Assembly (NCBI RefSeq): GCF_026210795.1
Contig: NC_089437.1
Location: 5,022,001 to 5,086,000 of the forward strand
Length of the DNA: 64,000 nucleotides
Source: Rhizophagus irregularis
Lineage: Eukaryota > Glomeromycota > Glomeromycetes > Glomerales > Glomeraceae
Direction of reading: 5' to 3'
Shown: one piece after another, positions 36,214-48,261 of the stretch
Layout of the letters: each line of letters begins with the position of its first letter
Numbering within the stretch: position 1 is the first letter of the stretch
Translations under genes and position numbers: made by a program
The notes under the pieces: model-generated
Database searches by the model: none
What the model saw: the letters and a program-made list of their open reading frames with translations, nothing else
What the model was told of the DNA's origin: nothing

Positions 36214-37689
36214 CATACAACGCATAAAGTATACTTGAATGCTCAATTTAAAGCTACATTAACCACCCTTGATGAGCATGGTACGTTACTTGTTGCTGAT
36301 TATAAGATGAGATTTTGCCAAAATCTGCTCGGGAAACTAAAGCAGAATTTCTTGGCAAACGTAGATGGACTCTTCACACAATTCTAGTTTTTATAAAAAA
36401 AAATAATTGCAAAGAATTAGACGTAAAAGCTTATGATCACTGGTCAACTGATACCAAGCAAGATGCTTGGTTTACTGCCTCCTCTTTTGAAGCTGTTTTT
36501 GAAACAATAAAACATAAACCAAAATGGATTAGAATAATATCAGATAATGGGGTACATTACCATTCATCAGAACTTATGGCTATAGTTGCGCGTTGGAATG
36601 AATGGTATCAAATTGAAGTTCGTGATTGGCAATTCTCGAATAGGTGAAGTTAAAACAACAATTGATTCCCATCATGCTGCAGTAAGTATTATAATATATA
36701 TAGATATAGCAATAGATTTTATATTAAAATTACCATTTTCTTTTAGATTTTCCATTCAATCAAACGATATATTCAGATTGGATATGATATTCGTGATGGA
36801 GAGGATATAGTAGAAGCGGCTAAACATTTATCTGGTACATCACTAGCACATTTGAAACCAAATTGAAGTCAATTTGAATCTGAAAATGAAAATCCAAATA
36901 ATGTTAGCAAAAAGAACTAAATTCAAAACCAAGTGTCAAAACTATAAAAGGGATTTCAAATTTATTTTACTGGAAATGGCCAATTTCTGGCGAAATGATA
37001 GGACTACATGTAATGTGCCCGATCACTTTCACATTTTCTTTACCTAGCGGAATAATTTTGCCATCCCACTTGCAATTGCAAAACTTTGTACCAAACCAAT
37101 TGTTCGTCCCCATCCAAAGATTTCTGAACAAGGCTGAGCTTCGATCAACTTGGACAATTCCCCTGCCAGGTAATCAATTGAAATAGATGTATTTTTTTAT
37201 AAACATGTTTGACTAACATGTTCTATAGACATAAATTCAGTTAGAATACCAGAATTCACGGATAATAACAATCGCAATGATGAATTAGAAGATGCAAAGT
37301 AAAGAAACATGTAAGCTTAAACAGACATAATTCAAAAATTGAAAACTTACATTTTTTTGCATTGAATCAGTTCTGTTGATGTGAATTTTTAATTACCTAT
37401 GGGATGGACGTTGAAAAGCAAGTAAAAATTAGGAGGGAAAGGAAGGGGGAAAAGAATGAAAAAGAAGGTGAAGGAGTTGCTAAAGGGTTTTTTTTTGAAT
37501 GGAAATCTCAACCAAAAGGATAAAATGTCGGCAAAGGATATGTATAATGAGCTGATGACATTTGTTGAATCTGGTGAATTGGAAGCTGAAGATGTCCCTA
37601 AGATAGCAATGATACAAAACTGGATTTCAGCTTATGCACGAACATTCAAAGAGCAAGCTACAGAAAATATGGTAAACAACATACTATAG
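36214..37689 (+). pseudogene. DDE-type transposon gene, catalytic core and C-terminal part
   Basis: Resumes at the insertion point with a segment containing LTTLDEHGTLLVADYKM (candidate first catalytic Asp), then AYDHWSTDTKQDAWFTA, IRIISDNGVHYHSSELM (candidate second Asp) and, in another frame at 36647, GEVKTTIDSHHAA (candidate Glu), followed after an intron by RYIQIGYDI and HLSGTSLAHLKPN. This spacing fits an RNase H-like DDE fold. In-frame TGA at 36864. Further pieces: 36950-37190 (degenerate) and 37456-37689, where MSAKDMYNELM and PKIAMIQNWISAYARTFKEQ look like a C-terminal DNA-binding or adaptor domain. Dead copy with frameshifts. Confidence 0.6.
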
Positions 37690-40124
37690 CATAGTATAAT
37701 AAGCAGATCTAGTAAATATTGGTAATACTCAATATATTAAGATAAAAAAATAAAAAAAAAACGGCTAAATTAAAACTAAAAAAGGTTTAAAAACTAAATG
37801 AAGCTAACAAATTAACTCATTTTTTGGTCAAAATTGTTGAAAAATAAATTGTCTAAAATTCAAATTACTGGAAATTTATGGCCAGAATCTCACGTTCTTA
37901 CATAGTAAAGTTGAAGCTGTGGAACTTTGGCGACTTCAAATTTTGCAAGTGGCTTAGCTAGGATTGTCACTATCGACTACCATCTTTAAAATTTGTACGT
38001 CATATCACGTGATGAGTCGACGATCTGGTAAAAAAGGAGTATTAGCCATTTTTGGCAATAATCTGCGTAAATCGGTATTATTAAATTTCTCCGGTTGAGT
38101 GGCGATCTGTCCCTTAAACTTATATAAATTTATATGAAAATTTTATATAAAATATATAATGGCATATAAAATATCCATATAATATTTATTTAACTGTAAT
38201 TACGTATAAATTTATATTTAGATAATTATGAAATATTTATATAAAATTTATTTAACTATAAATTATACATAAATTTATATCTAAATAATTCTATATTTAT
38301 GCTAATTTTATACAAAATATTTATAATATTTCTACAATTATATAAAAAATAAATAAATAATTTATATGTATTACAGATTTATAAAAATTTATATAATAAA
38401 TTTACATTGAATATATATAAGATTATAGATACTACATAGGCTCTACAAAAAATACAACTCTCGATGATAGGAATTTTTATATAATAAATTGATTTTCTTT
38501 ACCATAATATTCTGCTTCATTACAAAGCATTTTAATATATTTTTTTATTTTTATTATGATAAAATTTAACTTTATGCATTTTTTACAAGCTTACAAAAAT
38601 AATTCTTTTTTTAGGGTTCTATGTAAAGTCAAAATGCCACTTCTAAACATTAAAAATCATCATAATAAAAGTTGTTCATCATAGAAAATTCTACATATTC
38701 TATTAAGCTTTAATATAGTTGCAATCAAATCCCAATGAGATCGTCAAAGTTAAATGCAAAATTTCTTGAAATTTTTTGTCATTTAAAAAATACAACTTTT
38801 GACCAATGGTCAATCTTCAATCTTATAATATGTAATTAATAAATAATGATTATTGTCACATAAATTATGATTTAAGCTCTTTGTGAAAAAAAATTTTATT
38901 AGAATAACTTCATTTTTCATAAAATTAGATGAGAACTGAATTTTCGGTAAAATTGCAGGCAAATTTGCCTGCAATGTTTTACCGTTTAAGGGATAGTATA
39001 AAAAATATTGATTTCTTGCTCTTAAAATTTATGATTTTAAATTTAATAAAAAAATTATTTACTAAAAGTTAATAAAACAATAAAAACAATAAAATATGCT
39101 TTACTGATAAAAAATGATAAGTTCGTTTGATTTTTACTTGGAAATTTATGTCTGCTTATTTATTAATAAAATAAAACGCGTAACCCATAAAATGAATATA
39201 ATAAATAACACCTAAATAAATATAAAAACGCGCGTCTCCTATGTCTCCTGATAGATATAATAAAGCAAATACAATAAATAACACCTAAATAATATAAAAA
39301 CGCGTATCTACTAATAAAATAAATATAATAAATAACACCTAAAAACGCGTCTCTCGGACTCTCTCCTAACTCTCCTAATAAATATAATAAAACAAGTATA
39401 ATAAATAACCTAATAAATATATAAACGCGCGTTGCCTAAAGAGATTTAAAAATGTATAATGCACTTAATATTGTTACAAAGTATAATTATAACTCCACAA
39501 ATATGTAAAATAATTCAATAAAATAATTATTTGAGTAATGCTTTACTTGTTAAGACTTTATTTAGCCTTCAAAGAATGACCAAAGTACCAAAATTACGCT
39601 CTAATCTTTGTATAAAGAAGATAAACAAAAAAAATAAAAAACAGTTAATATAGTAGTTAAAAATAAACCAACAATAAATTTTATACTAAATAATTATTTA
39701 AACTCGATATTTACAGCTTTTCATAAACTTTTTGTCTGACATTAAAAAAAGAAAGAGAAAAAAGAAGAAAGAGTTAAAATTACTGTTGTTAAACGTACGG
39801 TAAATAAATAAATAAATCAATGAGGCTGATGTGGCACAGGGGTAGAAAAGTGACGGTGATACTGGGGAAGATCAAATTTAATGGGCGATGCATCGCACAC
39901 ATCGCACAGCGGCACAGGTGATGAATAAATTTACTCATAAAAAAATATATTATAATTACCAACTCAAATTTATTATTAGTTAACTATTAGATATTTTATT
40001 CCAGAAAATTTATAAGTTATATATCTAAGATATCTGATAACTTTTACAGTATTCAATTTATATTATTATTTTTATGTTAAATCCTAAGTGTAAAGGAAAA
40101 AAAATAATAAAGAAAGTCATTATA
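37690..40124. other. Intergenic AT-rich DNA between transposon and SET1
   Basis: No ORF or RNA gene recognised. A weak inverted pair TGTCCCTTAAAC (38107-38118) and GTTTAAGGGATA (38984-38995) may bound a 0.9-kb MITE made of ATATAAATTTATA words, but no target duplication is clear. At 39170-39440 is an ACGCG(C)GT-containing tandem repeat (listed separately). A GC-richer patch at 39826-39930 contains GGGCGATGCATCGCAC and a GTAGAAAAGTGACGGTGATAC segment that recurs in inverse orientation near 56760-56785. Confidence 0.45.
39170..39440 (+). repeat. Tandem repeat carrying ACGCGT/ACGCGCGT sites
   Basis: Four to five copies, 60-100 bp apart, of AAAACGCGT or ACGCGCGT followed by CTCC and an ATATAATAAATAACACCTAA stretch. 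The CpG-rich sites stand out against the AT-rich surroundings. They lie about 0.7-0.95 kb beyond the 3' end of SET1, so a promoter role for SET1 is unlikely. Confidence 0.6.
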
Positions 40125-43100
40125 TTAATTCAAAGATCCTCTGCAATTAGAAGCACCACAATGACAAGGAATTTTGTCATGCTTGTCTATAGGAAACTTT
40201 AATTAAAAAAATAAGTTAACATACTAGCAATAATAGAATAGTAAATCTTTCTTATTGACTTATGTAAATATGTACCTTATAATCATAAGTAATCTCTTCT
40301 CCAAATTCAATATCTCGTTTGGCATATATAGCGATCTTCTTTTTCCCCTTAATGGTAAGAATTTTAGCATTGCAATTTGGCTATATATATCATAATTGTA
40401 CAATAATTATTTGAAAGTTAGTAATATTAAAAAACCATATCATATATTTATTCTATTAACATACATCGCATGAATGATTTATCAATCTTGCATTATTTCC
40501 CATCTTGGTGGCATCAATAATGGTATCATCTCCAACACGAAACATATAGCTCCCGTCAATGCCTTCAGCTTTATACTTTCTTTCCCGCAGATCTGCAACT
40601 GCTTGACGTATAAGTTCTCCAGTATATTGAATAACGAATTCATTTGCTTTAATGCGCTCCAAGGCAAAGAGTCCATAATGATGAATCTTAGATTTTGCAA
40701 TTGTAAGTTCTTTCTCACGTGCTTTAAGTGGATTGTATAGTAGAATATCGGCATCAGTTGCTACATCCTGATACTCTGCCATTCGAGACTGAAGTTCACG
40801 GCGTTTGGCACGTGACGCACGTGAACTCGGAGCCGGCGCTTTATCTGTTGCATAGGAAGTACCAGGTATGCCATATGCAACATATTTGCGCTTTTCCTCT
40901 GGAGGTATTTTATAATAGCCTTCAGTTCTGGCGCAACCAGTCTTATGAGGTCCATCATCTGGTGCATAATCCTTAAAAGATTCAACGTGATCTAGAATGA
41001 ATTTAAGATTAGTAATGTATAAATCACGTTTTTATTCACGTTATCATACTACTTACCACCCACTCGTATAGTAAACTCTACTTCGTTTTCAGACCATTCT
41101 ATAGGCTCACCATCGCTACCAATTAGGCCCTTTTCATTCAACTCGAGATAAAGTCGAATCATATCCAAATCATATGCATCAGTAATTTCATCACCTGATG
41201 TAAGATAATCTCTATCAATATATTCATCATCATCGTTTGCAGATTCATCGTAAAGGTGTGGTTTATAGGGTGATTGACCATCGCTGTCACTAGTCTCGGA
41301 ACTAATAATCACATCATTTGAAGATCGATTAATAATTCGTCTAATATTATCATTACTTTGTTGACTTTTTACATTAGTCGTGACACCTTCTTTCAATTTG
41401 CGATTCTGTCTTTGTTTTGTTACGTCAGAAGAACCACCCGCTTCTAAATTTGTCTTTATATTAGAAACAGGCATAATCTTTTGTTTTCGTACTGTTTTTA
41501 TGGATTCAAGTAGAGAAATATCAGCTTCTTTATTAATATTAGAAATTGTTGCATCAACATTCTTTGATTTGCGTAAAATTTTAGATTTTGTGGTGCTCTC
41601 AGTAACATTCTGAGTATTTGGTTTGGATATTTGTTTTTGAGAAAGTTTCTTTTGCTGCAACGCTTGGTTACGCTTCTTTTCATCACTATCAACCTTTTTA
41701 TTATCTTCAACCTTCGTTGATGCTGAAACGATATTCTTTGGAAGTGGTTTTCTTTTAGCATCTTGTGCCTTCATCCTCTTCCGATCTTTATCAGTCTCAT
41801 TTGAAGAATCAGAAGATGAATAATCCCAGTCACTTATATTTGGTTTTCTGTAACCTTCAAAAATTTTTGAACTTGGTTGCGGTTTACTTTGATAACTCTT
41901 AAGTTTTGTTTGCCGATTAACATTTACATGCTTACCAATAGATTCAACCCTTGATGAATTAATTCTCTGTAGCGGTTTTTTTAAATTTGAATTACTTTTG
42001 TCTTCAGATAACCCAATTTCATATCTCGAAACATGAGAAGATTCTTGTCGTTTAATCGACAAGGAATTGATCTGGCCAATTGTCTCATTATCTTTATTAT
42101 CAAACTTCATAGGTATGTCATTTTGGATACGATTCTTTGGTTCGTTAACAGGATGTGATTTTGATAAACTATCCTTATTAAGTTGAGACTTTTTCCTGTA
42201 TTTCGCGTGATCTCTTGACGGAATCTCAACTGAAGAATTCTTTGTACCATCAAATTTTTCTGTTGTCCAGTAATCACGTGTATCACTAACTTCCGATTTT
42301 TTGTCATCAGAATAAGCTTCTTTAAAAATGTCACGACCACTACGAATCACTTCACGATCATTGTTACGAAAAACGAATCGGTCGTTATCACGAATGGTAG
42401 AACGATCATGAATTCGAGAAATATCACGATCATGACTACGAGAACTATCACGATTGTAAATTTGAACTGAATCCCGATCTCGATTTCGAACAGAATCATA
42501 GTTACGACTGCGCCCATAATCACGATCACGACTTCTTTGTTGATTACTATTTCCAATAGGACTTCTGCCTCGACTTCGACTACGACTTCTCTCTATAGTA
42601 AGATTGTTTCTAATAAACCTCTCCCTGGAAGAATTACGCCTTCGTCTTTCTTGATTTCTATTACGATCATTACTATAATCAGGTATATATTGATCATATG
42701 AACGCTTAGAAGGGACAACTGTCAGTATACTATAATCCAAATGTTGCGAATTTGAATCAACAGGATACCTTTCGAACCATTTTCCTTTGTCTCTAGATGA
42801 TGAATGTCCACTAATAGGTCCAAATAATGATTCGTCTTCATAATTTGAGTCAATTTCGCCTTCCTCTTTATCATCATCGATTGGTTTTTTAGGAGCCGAT
42901 TCTACCTTTTGATCATGTTTTTCTGGCGAAGCATGTGATCTATTATCAGAGTCTCTAGAGTGAGAAATCGAAAGAACAGACTTCTTTTTGGTCTTGTCTG
43001 ATTCTGAATATTGTGATGCGCTTGAAGTTTTCGCTAGTGGAACCGAACCAATTACAGCAGGTGGAGATGGCGCGTCGCCTATTTCCATATCATCGTCATT

Positions 43101-44121
43101 AGGTAACGGTGACGGTTCACGCATTTTATTATTAATGAAGGGTTCTAATGAACGCTGGTTTTCAGCAATTATTGCATCAGCGGCCGCTTTTAATTTCGAA
43201 CCTACAACAAAAAGAATTAAATAAATCATTTTTTCAATTCAATGTGATTTCAGGAAATAACAAACCATCATTATCAAGTTCTAGTTTTATGGGTGGACCA
43301 TTGAATAATTGTTTTCCATTAAATTTAAATATTGAGTCTCTAGCAGCATTCAATGCATCGCCATCATTTTCTTCGTAAAAAGTTAATCTAGCAAGTCCAA
43401 GACTATTATTGTGAATTTGATTTTTTTCAATTTTGCAATAAAGTACATTTCCACATTCCTCAAATGGTATTTGAAGTTGACGCTCAGTTACGAATTTATC
43501 AAGTTGAGATATAAACACTGAAGCTTCCTTTGGTTTGTTTGCGTTGTTATCGCTCTTTTAAGTTGAAATGAAAGAATATATGTGTATAAAAACATCTATA
43601 TAAAAATTAATTAAATACATTACATATCAACAATAGATAATTACCTCATACTTTAAGATTTGTAATGACTTTAAATACCGTTGTCTTTTTCCATTGACGC
43701 GTTTACCATAACTTCGTAGAGGGCCACGCGGATCTGACATGGAACACTTTCGTAACTAACGTATAAAACTGTCAAAATCAACATAAATTGGAAAATTAAA
43801 CATTACAAGAAAATTAACGTTGTGGTTATTAGAACTGAGACCGACTTGATCACCATTTCGGGTAAGACTTATACTTCTTTGTAATGTTTCAGGTGTAAGT
43901 TTGGGATCGTGAAGTATAATAAAATCTTCTTGATCGTCTTTCCGAACGTCTTCACGATCGTCTTGTTGAACATGTGAAGTAGCTGGTGCAGAAAAAGATC
44001 TAAGACGTGGTTTATAATGCTTTAAAATGAGTCTGGATTTGTTATCTACTTCAAGAATTGGAAAATATTCTGGAAAAGTCTCTTTGATGTTGGGTTGTGA
44101 CTCGAGATTTGAGGGTTCCAT
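40125..44121 (-). CDS. SET1: Histone H3-lysine-4 methyltransferase SET1 (COMPASS catalytic subunit)
   Basis: Seven exons: 43819-44121, 43645-43755, 43266-43554, 41057-43201, 40465-40991, 40276-40380 and 40125-40196; GT..AG introns; 3552 nt close in frame, 1183 residues (yeast Set1 is 1080). Order: a short N-tail; [20 protein letters not shown] and an RRM-like domain (about 120-235, [20 protein letters not shown]); a long disordered middle with an R-S-R-S/R-D-rich stretch (about 420-540); n-SET with [12 protein letters not shown] (about 965-980); SET (about 1050-1160, [31 protein letters not shown]); post-[16 protein letters not shown]. Catalytic and cofactor motifs (NHSC, Y in EITYDY) are present. 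Transfers methyl groups from AdoMet to H3K4 at active genes. Divergent with the WD40 gene, 158 bp between start codons. Intact. Confidence 0.95.
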
Positions 44122-44279
44122 TTTACGAGAACGATTAATACCAAAAGTTGGTTAAAAAAACCATAAATTACTATATATAGAATAACGGTATGTACGATGA
44201 GAGTCCGTGCACCATGCAATCAATCGACATTTTTATAAACTAAAATAATACTATGAAAATATTAGGTTAAAACAACTTC
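44122..44279. promoter_or_regulatory. Shared divergent promoter, SET1 / WD40 gene
   Basis: Only 158 bp separate the two start codons, so both promoters must overlap here. TATATATAG at about 44172-44180 is the only TATA-like word. No known operator recognised. Confidence 0.5.
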
Positions 44280-46519
44280 ATGATGAATAATAATTTGCCT
44301 ATCGAGGTAAACTTTGCTAAAATTCCCATAAAAATTTGAAAAGGTCATTGACATATTCGTTATTGCATAGAAAATCAGAGAATATACGTGTTTATATAAG
44401 TCTTCAACGTGGGAATCAAGAATTGTACTTCGATATGATGTCGTCTATTCTCAGTTTACTGAATGGAATAATAAACCATGCTCATTTTATACAATTGAAT
44501 GGGGAGATATACCAAGAAAAAGAATAAGGCAGGAAGAAAATGGGTCAAAATACATGCTTTACAGTGGTGGGTGCTTTTATTCGTAATGATTTGGATAAAA
44601 TTTTATTCCCTCAAATACAAATTATTTAGCATTCTAATTTAGCAACCAATATGGCTCTAACGATGACTAATGAAGCATATTTAAGCATATTAGAATGTCA
44701 GTTGTATCCAGAAGGTAGCCCATTGAATTATGGTTTAGTAAATTCAATTCAGTCAGCTAAAAGGACAAGCGTAAAACATTGTGATGTAAGTTAAGTTTGC
44801 GAAATGTGACTTCGAATAAATTTTATTGAATATATATTTTTTTTATCAAATCTTCTCTTCACAATATAGAATATAAACTTCTATCAACGAATTTTACATC
44901 ATGAAATTGATTCACTTCAACAAGCAAGGTATATTTGAATTTAGAAATATCTCATTATTATTAAATCAAAGATGAATTCACTGATGTTTTTGAGCCATTT
45001 TTAAAAATTTTATAAGACTTTTAACTTCGCAGAAGGTTGTTACAAGCGGAAAGCAATTTATTTATGTATGGGATCTGAAAAACACGTTAGTTCGTTCTGA
45101 AAACGAAAGGTAAATTTATTCTGTATCGTTTAAAATCACATGAATTTGATTAATTTTTTACTTTATTTAGACCTGCTGCACAAATTAAATTGGCTCTCGA
45201 CGATAGTAGCTCATCAATAATCGGGCCAGCATTATGTGTGGCCAAAAACAAACAAATAGTAGTTAATGGTGGTAAGTGAAGTAGAATAACTAATTACACA
45301 GTGTTTTTTAATATACTTTTATATAAGCATATAATATTTCATAATTTTTTATAGCTGAAAATGGATATTTAGCCCTATGGAATTTGGCCGATTATCAAAC
45401 AGGATCAAATCAAAGAGGTATATAAATTTATTCGGAGCAAAATATACTTTGTCTGCAATTTTTTTTTCTGCATACTGGTAACAAGTAAATCGTTCAATGT
45501 AATTTTTAGCACTTATGCCCAGAAATAAAAATAAGATTACTGAAGACCCTACAAATAAAATCCTATCATGTGATTGTAAGGAAGATAGTACAAATATATC
45601 TTGTACTTCAAGTCGAGGAAATGTGATTATTTGGGATTATCGTACGAACAAAATCGCCCAAAATGTAAGTCGATCGAATAATATATTTTAAATCAAAAAA
45701 AAAATTTCAGTGAAAATAAATGTATAATTTTCAGGTGGAAAAAGCACATAAGGCAGCGGCTATGAGTTGTCATATGAATCCACACAAAGAACATTATCTA
45801 TTAACATCTAGTGCAGATGGTATTATTGAATGGTGGGACACTCGAAAGATGAAGAACGTGTTCAAAAATTCTGAAGTAAATATTCATATTAGTTAGATTA
45901 TGATCAATATAATTGATAATAGAATTAATCTTTTTTTTTTTGCAAAGCCATCTCCGTTATCCACTTTTAAGCAACACCAAAGTTCCGTAAATAAAGTATC
46001 TTGGTCGCCTCATAACAATGAATTATTTGCCAGTTGTTCGGATGATTGCAGTGTTATCATTTGGAATACAGAAGTAAATCGCGATCTTTTTCTTCCATTT
46101 ATCCAATAATATTCTATTATTAATTTACATTTTTCTTTTGTTTTGTTTCGAGGGTATAAATAAAAATAATAACGATAAGCAGGAAGGCGCGAAATTTAAG
46201 CATACGGGTCACAGGTTAATTGAAGTTATCTATCAACTATTTTTTATGAAATAAATTATTAATTCACTGGCCTTATATATTCATCTAGGCAAAAAGTATT
46301 AGATATTGCATGGCATCCTGATCCAGAGTTCAGCAAAACAATAGCTTCCGTTTCCCCCTTTGTTTCTCATCATGGTGTTTCCGGATTATTACAAGGTTCA
46401 ATAAATCGCAGCATTCGTGTTGTTTTAATTAATAAAAAAGCACGATTTTAATTTTTTAATATTTTTTAGTTTGGAGACCAAATATTAATATTGACTTGAT
46501 GAATAAAAATTGTAGATAA
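44280..46519 (+). CDS. WD40 histone-binding-type protein, RBBP4/MSI1-like
   Basis: Thirteen exons: 44280-44306, 44371-44566, 44643-44785, 44870-44928, 45017-45109, 45171-45271, 45355-45417, 45510-45664, 45735-45875, 45948-46073, 46183-46214, 46289-46395 and 46470-46519. They close in frame to 430 residues, the usual RBBP4/MSI1 size. The N-terminal part follows the RBBP4 plan (helix, then an L-Y-D-x-V-like RYDVVYSQFTEWNNKPCSFY and TIEWGD), followed by WD blades: KQFIYVWDLKN, GYLALWNL, GNVIIWDYRT, GIIEWWDTRKM, DDCSVIIWNTE and a last LLQVWRP. RBBP4-type proteins hold histone H3/H4 in several chromatin complexes. The sequence is divergent, so which complex it joins is unknown. Exon 3 acceptor (44642) was chosen because the nearer AG at 44629 breaks the frame. 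Confidence 0.8.
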
Positions 46520-47034
46520 TTTAGATATATTTAAGGGTATGTCAAGAATTGCGGATAATATTATTTCAATTTTTAACTAATATTTATTCTAACATCTAAT
46601 TAAATTATTTAAAGTATCAACAAATTACGATAGACTTTAGTACGCATTTTTTTTTAAAAAATAAAAAACATCATTGTACATTTTATCAATAAAAAGCAAT
46701 TACTAGTTCCTTAATAATGTAAATGCTAAGATTATTAGCATTACAATTTCCTTTAATAATTCACACTTTCTGATAGTAGCTGACGAATTCTCATTATCAT
46801 CAACTTTATATTAAAATTTTAATCCAACTCGATGAAAGATTTTTAATCCCATCCAAGGTATCGAGTGGTAAGTCGTTTATTTCTGCATCATTTTTAGGTT
46901 GTGAAGTCTAAATAAACAAGGAAAGGATGAAGAATAACTAGTATAAAAATTATTAAATATTTATTTTTAAATCTTGAATTATGCAAAATTTCTCTTTATA
47001 AAAATTTAAATAAATAACAGATTAAAAACTTAAA
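46520..47034. other. Convergent 3' spacer between WD40 and cyclophilin genes
   Basis: AT-rich, presumably both 3' UTRs. It contains one open, coding-like block on the minus strand (46806-46907), listed separately; otherwise nothing recognised. Confidence 0.5.
46806..46907 (-). other. Candidate extra 3' exon of the cyclophilin gene
   Basis: After CTTGTTTATTTAG on the minus strand the block is open for 33 codons (begins TSQPKNDAEINDLPLDTLDG, ends WIKILI) to a TAA at 46806. It has balanced composition unlike the flanks. It could join the cyclophilin message by alternative splicing just before its stop, adding a C-terminal tail, but the only phase-compatible donor there (AGA/GTCGAA) is poor. Speculative. 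Confidence 0.25.
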
Positions 47035-47924
<890 letters not shown>

Positions 47925-48261
47925 TTTAACTTGGGAAGTTGAAAGAACTAGTACTAAATTAACGTTAAATGATGAATTTTAATAAAAATTGATTACACAA
48001 AACTCTATCGCAGGTTACACTTGACCGCAGCATAACTATAACTAATAACGTCTGAACATAATATTTCATTTTTTGCAGGTGATTGACATAAAACTTCTGA
48101 ATTTTACTGAAACTTTTTGATTTTGCCTAATAAATATTTCGATATTCAGAAAAATTTCATTCTCTAATAATTCTTTTCAGACTGTTGGCAACGAAAACAG
48201 CAGTCAAAAGATAACCTTTTTCAAAACTTTGAATAACAACATATGTTCTTTCGCTACAATA
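47925..48261. promoter_or_regulatory. Divergent promoter, cyclophilin / SNF2-STH1
   Basis: 337 bp between start codons. No clear TATA or known box except AT-rich stretches and a TTTCGCTACAATA near the SNF2 start. Regulation cannot be read from it. Confidence 0.4.

Noticed and set aside
38106-38995. Possible MITE with TRTCCCTTAAAC ends
   Set aside because: The inverted pair is only 12 bp and no target duplication is visible, so I did not list it as an element.
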